Assembly: GCA_021234155.1 (NCBI GenBank)
Contig: JAJEKV010000004.1
Coordinates: forward strand, 10,544,109 to 10,608,108
Direction of reading: 5' to 3'
Source of the DNA: Isoetes taiwanensis
Taxonomy: Eukaryota; Streptophyta; Lycopodiopsida; Isoetales; Isoetaceae
Length of the DNA: 64,000 nucleotides
The notes beneath the pieces were generated by a model, which was not told where the DNA came from, did not search any database, and saw only the letters and a list, made by a program, of their open reading frames with translations. The translations under genes and the position numbers were made by a program. Of this stretch, positions 23,469 to 33,365 are shown piece after piece; the first letter of the stretch is position 1; each line of letters starts with the position of its first letter.

Positions 23469-24352
23469 ATCCCAAAACTAGGAAATTTGATTTCTGGGAT
23501 GAAGACACTTCAGATGATCAAGAGGATAAAAAGAGTAGCAAAGAGAAGAATGGAAGTAAGGAATCTTCCAGAAGCTTCAAGAAGAGGAAAAACAACGGCA
23601 ACGGTAATGGTTCTGAGAAGAAGCGGGAAGAGGGAAGTCAAGGTAGACCGAGGAAGGAAACTAGGGAACCAAAGGGAGGTTGTTATAGATGCGGAGGAAA
23701 GCATTACCTAAGGGATTGTCCATTTGGAGAAGGGGGGATCACAAAGGTTGAGACACCTAAACCTCAAAGGGGTGTACATATGCATGCTATTGAAGGTCCC
23801 AAGCTGGAGGATATACCTGAGACCTCTAAAGCTGCCTGAGCGGAAGAAAGGTGTAAGCTTCCAAGATGAGGAACGAGTAAAGGCTAATGCCAAAGAACGA
23901 AAATGGCTCCAAATGGGAACTCTGGGGTAAACATAGTTAAGATTTATACCTTTAGGGTAAGATTTGCAAGATTTGATTTGTATGTTGAGTTTTTTTGTGT
24001 GGAATGAAAATCAAATTATTATGTACGCATGGTGCATTTGATGTAAATTTTGAAGAATGGTAATTGTAGTTGTAGCAATAGGCCTGCCAAAATTACATCA
24101 GTATCGTGGAGATACAATGATTGGTATCGTGGAGATACTGTATTGGGAAGATACAATCACGTGGTACCGCGGAGGTACAAGGGTATATCGTACTGCGGAA
24201 GTACGCGGATATCCATAACTGTTTCTTAAGTTTGCAGGACTAGGGAACCCTTCAATGCAACTTGATCCGGGAGCAATCACCTTGAGAAGGGATGGACCCA
24301 TCTCAAGTGCATATGAAAGATCGCGACGATCTTCTTTAAGAAGGGATGGAAT

Positions 24353-25200
24353 TGATATGGAGCATGCTAGGGGGAGTGGTCCGAAGAGATTAAGGCAATG
24401 GGGCATATAGAAATCAATGGTTGCGAGGTAAAGAAAAAGGGGCAAGATAACACAAGTAACTATTAACGCTAAAGAAAAGGGAAATATCTTATTTGAACGA
24501 AAGGGGAATATCAGAAAAGGTTTCATGCAGCTAACTTCAGGGAAAAAGAATGGATCGAGAGGAGATTGGGAAAAAGCAGGTGGCAACCTTTCCGCTGGCC
24601 AAAAGGGGCCGATTTGGTGATAACAGGGGATCTCGGCCAGCTGGGGGGAGGCAGCCAAACTCCAGACTTCCTTTCCGACTCCTGCAAAGTCCGGCAAGCT
24701 GAAGGTCATCAATTCCAGTGCCAGCAAATCCGACCTTGATTGTGGCCCAAATTCGTCCTGCAGGGAGCCCGAAGCTGCTGCTGCTGAATCCAAACCACTC
24801 TGAACAATCACAACCCAAATCCGAGCTTAGTGAATCCGATCTGATGAACTCTGCAGAAGAGCGCCATTCAATTGTTTGAACGTGGATCTTAGCCCGGATA
24901 TCAGAGATGTTGCTGCCTCCTGAAGCCTTTTAGTGGTGTGCATGCTGTATTTCAAAAGATCTCAGGCTATAAAAGAGAAGGAGCTGTGGGCAATCTGCTT
25001 GTAATTCCCTTGGAAATTGCCTTAATCCTTGGATCCGGTTGGGTGGAAACTGGATGCTCCATAGCTTGGTTGTGGAAACCAAGTACCTTTTGTTATTGCT
25101 TATAGTTGATATAAGACTCTAAGAATTGATTCTTCTGCTTCTATCTATTTGTTTGTCTCTCTAAGTGGACAATATCTCTAAGAACCCTTAAATCATATCA
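24353..25200 (+). repeat. LTR3 of the array
   Basis: 848 bp. TATA box at 24968-24975. Type A in the left part, type y in the right part. The base before it is GGATGGAAT rather than GGATCGAAT. Confidence 0.9.
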
Positions 25201-25237
25201 AGTGGTATCAGAGCGAGCCGATCCTCCTACCTGATCA

Positions 25238-25951
25238 ATGGCCCAACGCTTCAATGTTACTGAAGCACAATACCAGCAAGCCTTGTCCAATGCCAGCTAC
25301 ATTGCATCCCAGTTAGCTTTGCCTATGCCTAGCAGCCAGCAAGAGTATGACAGGCAAGTGGAATTGCTGTCTATTCTGTATCGCTTCCTTCCAGATATTT
25401 ATTTGCAACCTTCGCAACCACCTCCTCTGCCTAATGGTCCTCCACCAGTAACTCCGCCACCGCCACCTAAGCTGAGAAAATGGTTCAAAGGGGAAAAGAC
25501 AAAGCATGTCAAGGTTGTCAGTTTCATTAGTCAGTGGGAAAAGTTCTTTGAACGTGTGCAGGCAACAGATGTGGAAAGACTGCAAGCCATGGATATCTAT
25601 CTAAAAGATCAAGCCCAAGCATGGTGGCAAGGCAGACGAGAATGTGATCCCAAGATCACTGATTGGGAAAGTTTTAAAACGGCATTTGATGCACATTATT
25701 TGCCCTCTAATTATCACAGTGAACTGCGTAGAGAATGGGATCGTCTGAAGCAGGGGGAAACAGAGAGTATTCAGTCCTACACTTCCAAATTTACTCACTT
25801 AGCGGCACTAATAAGGAATCTGGATGGGAAAGAGCTTCTAAGAAAATATGTTAGCGGATGTAGGGATGATATCTATGCGGAAATGGAGATATTTCACCCC
25901 AAAGATTTAAATGAAGCCATAAAACTAGCATCTGCAGTGGAACGAAAATAG
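25238..25951 (+). CDS. gag: Gag (capsid part), array unit 3
   Basis: Protein identical to units 1 and 2, with the same early stop and out-of-frame knuckle (nucleocapsid frame ends at 26415). Its hairpin cluster lies at about 26587-26694, where hairpin 4 has a six-base loop (GCTGGA) but the same stem. Confidence 0.85.
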   Translation: MAQRFNVTEAQYQQALSNASYIASQLALPMPSSQQEYDRQVELLSILYRFLPDIYLQPSQPPPLPNGPPPVTPPPPPKLRKWFKGEKTKHVKVVSFISQWEKFFERVQATDVERLQAMDIYLKDQAQAWWQGRRECDPKITDWESFKTAFDAHYLPSNYHSELRREWDRLKQGETESIQSYTSKFTHLAALIRNLDGKELLRKYVSGCRDDIYAEMEIFHPKDLNEAIKLASAVERK

Positions 25952-26839
25952 ATCCCAAAACTAGGAAATTTGATTTCTGGGATGAAGACACTTCAGATGA
26001 TCAAGAGGATAAAAAGAGTAGCAAAGAGAAGAATGGAAGTAAGGAATCTTCCAGAAGCTTCAAGAAGAGGAAAAACAACGGCAACGGTAATGGTTCTGAG
26101 AAGAAGCGGGAAGAGGGAAGTCAAGGTAGACCGAGGAAGGAAACTAGGGAACCAAAGGGAGGTTGTTATAGATGCGGAGGAAAGCATTACCTAAGGGATT
26201 GTCCATTTGGAGAAGGGGGGATCACAAAGGTTGAGACACCTAAACCTCAAAGGGGTGTACATATGCATGCTATTGAAGGTCCCAAGCTGGAGGATATACC
26301 TGAGACCTCTAAAGCTGCCGATGAGCGGAAGAAAGGTGTAAGCTTCCAAGATGAGGAACGAGTAAAGGCTAATGCCAAAGAACGAAAATGGCTCCAAATG
26401 GGAACTCTGGGGTAAACATAGTTAAGATTTATACCTTTAGGGTAAGATTTGCAAGATTTGATTTGTATGTTGAGTTTTTTTGTGTGGAATGAAAATCAAA
26501 TTATTATGTACGCATGGTGCATTTGATGTAAATTTTGAAGAATGGTAATTGTAGTTGTAGCAATAGGCCTGCCAAAATTACATCAGTATCGTGGAGATAC
26601 AATGATTGGTATCGTGGAGATACTGTATTGGGAAGATACAATCACATTGGTACCGCTGGAGGTACAAGGGTATATCGTACTGCGGAAGTACGCGGATATC
26701 CATAACTGTTTCTTAAGTTTGCAGGACTAGGGAACCCTTCAATGCAACTTGATCCGGGAGCAATCACCTTGAGAAGGGATGGACCCATCTCAAGTGCATA
26801 TGAAAGATCGCGACGATCTTCTTTAAGAAGGGATCGAAT

Positions 26840-27687
26840 TGATATGGAGCATGCTAGGGGGAGTGGTCCGAAGAGATTAAGGCAATGGGGCATATAGAAA
26901 TCAATGGTTGCGAGGTAAAGAAAAAGGGGCAAGATAACACAAGTAACTATTAACGCTAAAGAAAAGGGAAATATCTTATTTGAACGAAAGGGGAATATCA
27001 GAAAAGGTTTCATGCAGCTAACTTCAGGGAAAAAGAATGGATCGAGAGGAGATTGGGAAAAAGCAGGTGGCAACCTTTCCGCTGGCCAAAAGGGGCTGAT
27101 TTGGTGATAACAGGGGATCTCGGCCAGTTGGGGGGAGGCAGCCAAACTCCAGACTTCCTTTCTGACTCCTGCAAAGTCCGGCAAGCTGAAGGTCATCAAT
27201 TCCGGTGCCAACAAATCCGACCTTGATTATGGCCCAAATCCGTCCTGCAGGGAGCCCGAAGCTGCTGCTGCTGAATCCAAACCACTCTGAACAATCACAG
27301 CCCAAATCCGAGCTTAGTGAATCCGATCTGATGAACTCTGCAGAAGAGCGCCATTCAATTGTTTGAACGTGGATCTTAGCCCGGATATCAGAGATGTTGC
27401 TGCCTCCTGAAGCCTTTTAGTGGTGTGCATGCTGTATTTCAAAAGATCTCAGGCTATAAAAGAGAAGGAGCTGTGGGCAATCTGCTTGTAATTCCCTTGG
27501 AAATTGCCTTAATCCTTGGATCCGGTTGGGTGGAAACTGGATGCTCCATAGCTTGGTTGTGGAAACCAAGTACCTTTTGTTATTGCTTATAGTTGATATA
27601 AGACTCTAAGAATTGATTCTTCTGCTTCTATCTATTTGTTTGTCTCTCTAAGTGGACAATATCTCTAAGAACCCTTAAATCATATCA
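26840..27687 (+). repeat. LTR4 of the array
   Basis: 848 bp. TATA box at 27455-27462. Type B left, type y right. Followed directly by the target duplication GAATT (27688-27692). Confidence 0.9.
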
Positions 27688-27692
27688 GAATT

Positions 27693-28262
27693 CTTGCTAT
27701 TGCTTGCTTTGTCATTGCTTATTTTTTCGTTGTGTTTATCATCAGGATATCCATCCCATATACTACAATCTATTGAATTGGGATTTAACTTTCTTTTCGT
27801 GGCAATAGCTTTCTTTATGGCCTCCTCTAAAGTCTGAGGATCTATAAAACTCAATTCTGCATACAAAGAATTTTTAAGCCCTGCTATATACTTGTGTAGC
27901 AGTTCCTTCTCATTCAACCCGTCCATTTGAGTAGACAGGTACTGAAATTTTGATGTATACTGGTAGACTGATTCGTTGTCATCTTGCTTAAAAAGGTCCC
28001 ATTCTCGTTCGATATCGCTGAGATAATTAACAGTCAGGTTGTAACCTTCGAAAGCTTTTCTAAAGCTTTTCCATGTCAAAATCTTTGGATCCATTCTTTT
28101 TCTTCCTTGCCACCAAGTTCTAGCCATATCTGTCAAATATTTATCCATGGCTTGAAGCTTCTATTTTTCTGTAGCTTTTACCAGTTCGAAGTAGCTTTCC
28201 CATGTGGAAATACATTCAAAAACTGTGGGCGGGTTTCTCTTTTTCTCTCAGAACGTAGGTAA
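27693..28262 (-). pseudogene. gag N-terminal/capsid part of the old element
   Basis: Minus-strand frame homologous to the array gag core: W-QGRKRMDP, then FRKAFEGYNL, EREWDLFKQ and YQYTSKFQYL. An in-frame TAG lies just upstream of the Met at 28148, in a region that aligns with array residues shortly before QAMD. Further 5' sequence (WESYF, ECIS) continues to about 28262. It ends at the array insertion, and its C-terminal continuation is at 19017-19395. Confidence 0.75.
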
Positions 28263-28322
28263 ACTTATAACTTTTTTCAACCATTTACACGAAGAAGCAG
28301 CAGATGGTGGTACATTAATTTG

Positions 28323-28670
28323 TGCTGGGGGGAGGGAGGGAGGGGGAGGGAGGGAGGGGAGGGAGGGAGGGAAGGGAGGGAGGGAAGGAAGGTTCTTTTA
28401 TCGTCCACGGAGGCTAATCGGCCTATGGGACCCAAATTACACGGGTGCAGCAAGCCCGTTGCTACCCGATTTTAACCCCCTTTTAGGAGGGAAAAATCGT
28501 CGCAGCAACAAGCCTGGTGGTCCCAGAGCTTCCCAGGAAACAAGAGTCCAAGTACCCCCTCAGCCCTATCCGGCGTGTCTGTGTGTACACTGGGCACCTA
28601 CCTATGCCTCACGTTCAGGCCTAGCCAGCTGGCTCTCTTGTCCTTCCAGGGTGTTGTTGATTCTGTGGTG
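28323..28670 (-). mobile_element. Short LINE 3'-end insertion with (GGGA)n tail
   Basis: 348 bp flanked by a perfect 10-bp duplication CATTAATTTG (28313-28322 and 28671-28680). On the minus strand it ends GGGTCCCATAGGCCGATT.. then GTGGACGATAAAA and a (TTCCC)n-type tail (plus strand GGGAGG repeats, 28327-28391). The end matches the LINE insertion at 11851-12386, as does an upstream hairpin at 28459-28508. It is strongly 5'-truncated, has no ORF, and sits in the leader of the old LTR element. Confidence 0.75.
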
Positions 28671-28867
28671 CATTAATTTGCATAGGAGACTCAGGCAGAA
28701 ATTTATAGGCTAAATACAGATATTCTAACTATCTTTGACGTTCTACTTGATTGAAAGAAGCGAGAATAGCCATTCTGCTCTATAGCTGGCATTGCTAATA
28801 GCTTGGTTATATTGCTAATCGGGTACGCCGAAGCGATTGGTAGACATATCCAAGGGAGGATCAAGAG

Positions 28868-28879
28868 GCTCTGATACCA
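28868..28879 (-). promoter_or_regulatory. Primer binding site of the old element
   Basis: Minus strand reads TGGTATCAGAGC, the same initiator-Met tRNA site as in the array, four bases inside the right LTR. Confidence 0.85.
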
Positions 28880-28883
28880 AAAT

Positions 28884-29657
28884 TGGTACAAAATCTTATG
28901 GCAAAACAATAATATCAGAGTAAGATTAATCAAATAAAAGAGATCTTAAATAGCAAAGTCCAGCCTTCATGGCTAAGCTCACCACCCAACCAAGCTGTTC
29001 TGAGCAAGAGATTATCAGAGAAAGACTGAATTTTTCGAAAGGAATGGCGTAAGGTAAAATCAATTAAACACTAGAACTTCATCTAGCAAGATCACGAATT
29101 TTAAGAGAAGATAAATTTAGAAGATAGACTTAAACAGGAATGGGGTTCTTCACATGAAAAGAGCTGATAGAACATTTTATCCAACTCTACACAAAAGAAC
29201 TCTACAAAAAAGATTAACTCAGAAAGTATTTCATAGGATAGAATTAGAGTAGACGGAATCCTAGAACCTGGCCTTCAGGTCTCTAGTTCGAAATTGCAGA
29301 AACTGAGTTGTCATCAGCTCCGTTTACAAGTTACTGTAGCTGCCAGACTTGTCGTCCAGAATATCGGCCAGAAATTTGATGGTGTTGTCCGCCCCCCAAG
29401 GGTTGTGGCCCTTTTGTTTTAAAATAGCTAATTTTTATAATAGAAGGGTTTTCCTTCACATAAAGGCTTTAAGACAATATTTTAAGCCTTGGCCTTTTTT
29501 TTTGACGTATGAACTTTAACCATAGGATTAATAAAGACCCCTTTCTAACTTTAACCATAGGATTAATTTGCTTGTCTCAAGGCTTACCATGAATATTTGG
29601 TCTTTCTTTCTCTTTCTCTTGCTCCCCACAGCCACTCCCCCGAGCACCACCATATCA
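28884..29657 (-). repeat. 5' LTR of the old element
   Basis: Matches 17546-18316 with scattered differences. Its right end is ATATCA followed by ATTTT. The inner end lacks the TGATA seen in the left copy, probably a 5-bp loss, so this border is uncertain by a few bases. Confidence 0.75.
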
Positions 29658-29662
29658 ATTTT

Positions 29663-30541
29663 GAAAGATGTGTACCTAAACTTATTTTTAGAGTTTCCCT
29701 TAAGCTTTCCAATGCTTGAGAAATGGATCTTGCATTTGCAAGTTATGCCCAAATAGCTTCTAGCTGGTGGACATGTCATGTTAATTGCCCAATTTATTCA
29801 CTTATTTTCTATTGTGTCAAATGTGCGGAAGTATGAGGAGGTGAACACTGATTTAATCAGAACTGAGCGGCATCTTCTAAAGGAAATGTGGCCGCTTCCA
29901 TGCATCCCTATTCCGTCCTTTGATTTTTGCATTGTGGCTGCTCTATGGCTCGATTTTGCTCTATTCTATACTCCGATTTCCCCTTGTTCTACCTATTCGT
30001 CTCCATTATTCGAAGTCTTTATCATGTCTTTGGATGTTAATACTGGTTTCTTTCTTGGTATTAAGGCAAATAAAATGGTTGGTGCTTTATGTACGAAATT
30101 GAAAATCATGTATTCGAGGCTTTTTAGAACCCACATCTGAATCCAAAGATCCCCCGTATATTGCGAACATAAATTATTGTCAAGTATCTGGAACTTCAAC
30201 TTTGGCTCACTCAGCATGCTAAGTGCAATCAATTCATAAACTTATTATAATTGTTTGCGTTGGATACCATATTCCTCACCACCTTTTTGTTGTATTACTT
30301 TTCTTATAAGAATATGAATACTCCTTGCCCCGTATAGGATGTTGTAGAATTATTAGCCCCTATACTATACAAGTGATTTCATTAGATATAGGTTTGCGCT
30401 TGAAGTCCTACATCCAATTTTAGTCTCTACTTTCTTTTAAGATGTTCATAATGAGCATTTTGTATCTGTTTCATGAACATATTTGGAATGTTGTATTTAT
30501 TTGATTTACAGGCTTAAAAATATTTCTCATCCATATCACTA
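29663..30541. other. Target-side flank, nothing firmly recognised
   Basis: The segment at about 29714-29782 (GAGAAATGGAT.TTGCATTTGCAA, then AGCTGGTGGA.ATGTCAT) resembles 17255-17305 on the other side of the old element. Other small ORFs are not recognisable. Confidence 0.4.
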
Positions 30542-31915
30542 TTGCTATACTTCATTCAAGATTCTGGGCCTCAGATGCCTACTGACATCACAAAATTACT
30601 CAATTTTGGGGTTAATGTCATGCAAATAATTAGGTTATTTCAAGGTGGAGACTGTCGCTTTGTAACATTTTCTTTCTTCTCTGTTGGAATTTACTGTATT
30701 TATGCATCTATAATTATCTGTACTACTGCTACATGTACATACACAATGATTGTTGCCTATGTGCAACTGTTCCATTCTGCTGAAAACGTGTGGAGCTACC
30801 TAGTTTTTGATGTGCCTCTACAACTTCCAGGTACTTATTTGCTCTACACTGGGCTTCCTTGTTTTTCCTATTGGTAGAAATATGATTAATAAATATACAG
30901 AGGCATTATCAATTCATAAACATATTATTGTTTGCATTGCATGGTATCTCTACAGTGCCCAATAAGGCAAGGTGCTATTGGGTCTTTAGAGAACGCTTTG
31001 AGACAGTTCACTGCACATGAGTGGTTGGATGGCAAAAATAAGTACAAATGTGACAGGCTTGCCAAATTTCTGCATATTGTATTAGCAAGTAATTTGCAAG
31101 TTTGATCTTCTGACTTTATAGTTACACCAGTGCAATGGCTATATAACGGCTAGCAAGCGCCTGGCTCTCTATGAAACCCCCAATAGTCTTACTATTGCAC
31201 TGAAACAATTCGAGGTCCATCCAAGATATATCTCGCTTGCTTAATTTCCTTTTATATATGTCTACAATGTCCAATAAGGTGAGTTTCCTGTGTCAAAGCA
31301 CGAGAACTCTTGGAATTAGTCATGGATTTGCCTTATCATTGTAGTTCTCACTTTATTAATGATAATCAAAGATGCCTAGGGGTTCACAGATTCTAACATT
31401 TGTACCATTGTACCTCGAGTTGGCATCTTGAATCCTCATTTGTTTCATATGGTGCTATATGCTAATCTGTTTGATATGCAGTTGGACGCAAATTGTCACG
31501 CCAGTGAAAGGTCGTCATTTCATTCATCTTTAAGTAAAAGGTCACTAGTTTTAATGATTAAGGACTGCTTTGTTGTATACTTATGTCAAGTGGATTTTTT
31601 TTTAATGTTTTGACTACAATAATTACACTGAAATCAATTTTACAAGACTTTCATGGCATTCTCCCTACTACAATTTGCATGTAAATTGCCCAGATATAAG
31701 ATTTCTTTAGCAAATGACAAAGGTAGCTCCTTGTTTTGGTCACCTTTTAATGTTCTACAAATCATGTTGATGCATATTTCGCTGTTTTACATGATCTAGG
31801 TCCTTCAAAAGGTTAAAGAGGACGTCTTTGAAGTTATGATTGAAAACAATGGCAAATTTTCTCCTTGCACTTTTAAGATGCCGACTTCTTTGGCTAGCAA
31901 TTTAGACATTCAGTG
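30542..31915 (+). pseudogene. PIAL-like SUMO ligase exon fragments (tentative)
   Basis: Two exon-like stretches on the same strand. 30560-30660 encodes DSGPQMPTDITKLLNFGVNV, resembling the segment before the SP-RING of plant PIAL E4 SUMO ligases. About 31800-31910, after a plausible acceptor, encodes VLQKVKEDVFEVMIENNGKF, resembling the segment just after the SP-RING. The zinc-finger exon that should lie between is not visible, and the second stretch runs into a stop. Identification is by remembered family pattern only. Confidence 0.35.
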
Positions 31916-31985
31916 ACAAATTTGGCAATGACTTCAGTCATGACTTCTTTGGAAAATTTAGACATCTCATGAGTTCAAGTGACAT

Positions 31986-32283
31986 TCACATGTATGCCAA
32001 CACATGTTTGCATTCATGTTCTATATATTCCTCGTTGATGTCTGCTTCCCATGAAAGGAAATTGTAGCTTATCGATTGCGGATGCACCACGCGATTCAAT
32101 AGCCGCCAATTTGAGAAGTTGTATACAAGTTTGTCAGCCTTCTTATGTAGCAAGCGGGTGACACTGTGTATGTACTTATAGGCACTCCAATTCCTCTCAC
32201 TTGCACTATTGGAGGATACCAAGGAGAGGATAGTCATTGCAATTGCCTACAAGGTATCAGTAACTTGCTCATGGGCTTGCCAC
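31986..32283 (-). pseudogene. hAT transposase C-terminal dimerisation domain
   Basis: Minus-strand reading gives WWQAHEQVTDTL, an in-frame stop, then AIAMTILSLVSSNSASERNW, S-YKYIHS and DKLVYNFSNWRLL. This fits the hAT C-terminal motif (A-SE/CERNWS...IH...LVY..YN..L). Only this end remains. The 5' side is cut by the minisatellite that follows, and terminal repeats are not seen. Confidence 0.8.
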
Positions 32284-32289
32284 CATGCA

Positions 32290-32983
32290 TATGTTGGAGC
32301 CTGCGTGGCATGTTTGAGCCACCTTGGCATGTTCGAGCCTAGGTGGCATGTTGGAGCTTAGGTGGCATGCTTGAGCCACCTTGGCATGTTGGAGTCTAGG
32401 TGGCATGTTGGCGCCCGCATGGCATTTTTGAGCCACCTTGGCATATTTAAGCCACCTTGACATGTTGAATCCAGGTGGCATGTTTGAGCCACCTTGGCAT
32501 GTTGGTACCACTTTGGCATGTTGGAGCCTAGGTGGCATGTTGGAGCCCACGTGGCATGTTTTAGCCACCTTGGCATGTTAGAGCCTAGGTGGCATATTTG
32601 AGCCTCCTTGGCATGTTAGAGCCTAGGTGGCATGTTGGAACCACCTTGGCATGTTAGAGCCTAGGTGGCATGTTAGAGCCTAGGTGGCATGTTGGAGCCA
32701 CCTTGGCGTGTTAGAGCCCACGTGGCATGTTTGAGCCACCTTGGCATGTTGGAGCCTATAAGGTGGCATGTTTGAGCCACCTTGGCATGTTGGAGCCTTG
32801 GTGGCATGTTGGAGCCTGCGTGGCATGTTTGAGCCACCTTGGCGTGTTTGAGCCTAGGTGGCATGTTGGAGCCTCGGTGGCATGCTTGAGCCACCTTGGC
32901 ATGTTGAAGTCTAGCTGGCATGTTGGAGCCCGCGTGTCATGTTTGAGCCACCTTGGCATATTTATGCCACCTTGGCATGTTGA
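32290..32983. repeat. 19-bp minisatellite, about 36 units
   Basis: Units of GGCATGTTNGAGCCNNNNT alternate between two sub-types, GAGCCACCTTGGCATGTTG and GAGCCTAGGTGGCATGTTT, so the effective period is often 38 bp. Long open frames on both strands (CHVGSNMPPRLQHA-type and ACLSHLGMLEP-type repeats) come from the repeat and are not evidence of a protein. Confidence 0.95.
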
Positions 32984-32989
32984 ATGCAT

Positions 32990-33365
32990 GCGAAGTTTCT
33001 TTTGGAACATGAGTGCATCGGACAGGACCACATCATGGCACAAAGCTTACAGCATTCCAATGTCAACTTTCTATAAGTGGCATAAACTTTTCCTTGCTGG
33101 TCATAGGGTTGCTGAACATGGTAATACGGGCTCAAAGAAACCAAGGTCGCACACTCTAGCAGGAAATGCCCTACTGTCTATGTACATAGATGAGAATGCA
33201 GAGACAATGCCCCATAGGTCAAAAATCACTAATGAAGGTGTAAGAGCAGATGTGAAGAGGCTCCCTTCTGTCCTAACAAAGAAGGACATTCTCCACGAGG
33301 TGGATGCCAGTGTAGTGGAGATGACAGGCAAGCACATCTCCCCATCATCGTTCTTAGGGGGATGG
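32990..33365 (+). pseudogene. Unrecognised ORF fragment, possibly transposon-derived
   Basis: Open plus-strand frame of about 125 residues (STFYKWHKLFLAGHR, TGSKKPRSHTLAGNALLSMY, VLTKKDILHEVDASV) with ordinary protein composition. The basic H-T-K rich start could be a DNA-binding region, as in transposon-encoded proteins. I do not recognise the family. It is fused upstream to minisatellite sequence and cut downstream at 33366 by an LTR. Confidence 0.4.

Larger units (their letters stand above)
19401..27687 (+). mobile_element. Tandem TR-GAG-like array: four LTRs, three internal domains
   Basis: LTRs at 19401-20232, 21870-22717, 24353-25200 and 26840-27687 alternate with internal domains of 1637, 1635 and 1639 bp. 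Each LTR starts TGATATGG and ends ATATCA. Each internal domain has an initiator-Met primer site, a gag ORF, a knuckle in another frame, a 3' hairpin cluster and a short purine tract (AAGAAGGGAT) before the next LTR. Only one target duplication exists, GAATT at 19396-19400 and 27688-27692, so this was a single integration later amplified (or integrated as a multimer). Internal domains are nearly identical, which implies recent amplification. With gag but no pol, mobility would need enzymes from another element. Confidence 0.9.
17546..29657 (-). mobile_element. Old gag-only LTR retrotransposon (TR-GAG-like), minus strand
   Basis: Two LTR copies of about 770 bp enclose gag pieces on the minus strand, and ATTTT flanks the whole (17541-17545 and 29658-29662). 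A primer site complementary to initiator-Met tRNA (GCTCTGATACCA at 28868-28879 on the plus strand) lies just inside the right LTR, which is therefore the 5' LTR. A purine tract (GGGAAGGGGAGGAAT on the minus strand) abuts the left LTR. After subtracting the nested array and the LINE insertion, the internal domain is about 1.9 kb. It contains only gag with a zinc knuckle that ends in its own stop codon; I see no protease, RT, RNase H or integrase. Diverged LTRs and broken frames indicate age. Confidence 0.8.

Noticed and set aside
20345-26187. Repeated minus-strand ORFs of 64-90 codons opposite gag
   Set aside because: Shadow frames of the plus-strand gag gene.
21615-27305. Long minus-strand ORFs (up to 237 codons) covering the LTRs
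   Set aside because: They lie antisense in the LTRs, recur only because the LTRs recur, and resemble no protein.
32290-32983. CRISPR-like array
   Set aside because: Units are contiguous without unique spacers and the setting is a plant genome; it is a minisatellite.
32269-33043. Overlapping ORFs of 72-99 codons on the minus strand and the first part of the 217-codon plus ORF
   Set aside because: They are translations of the 19-bp minisatellite; composition and periodicity follow the repeat.
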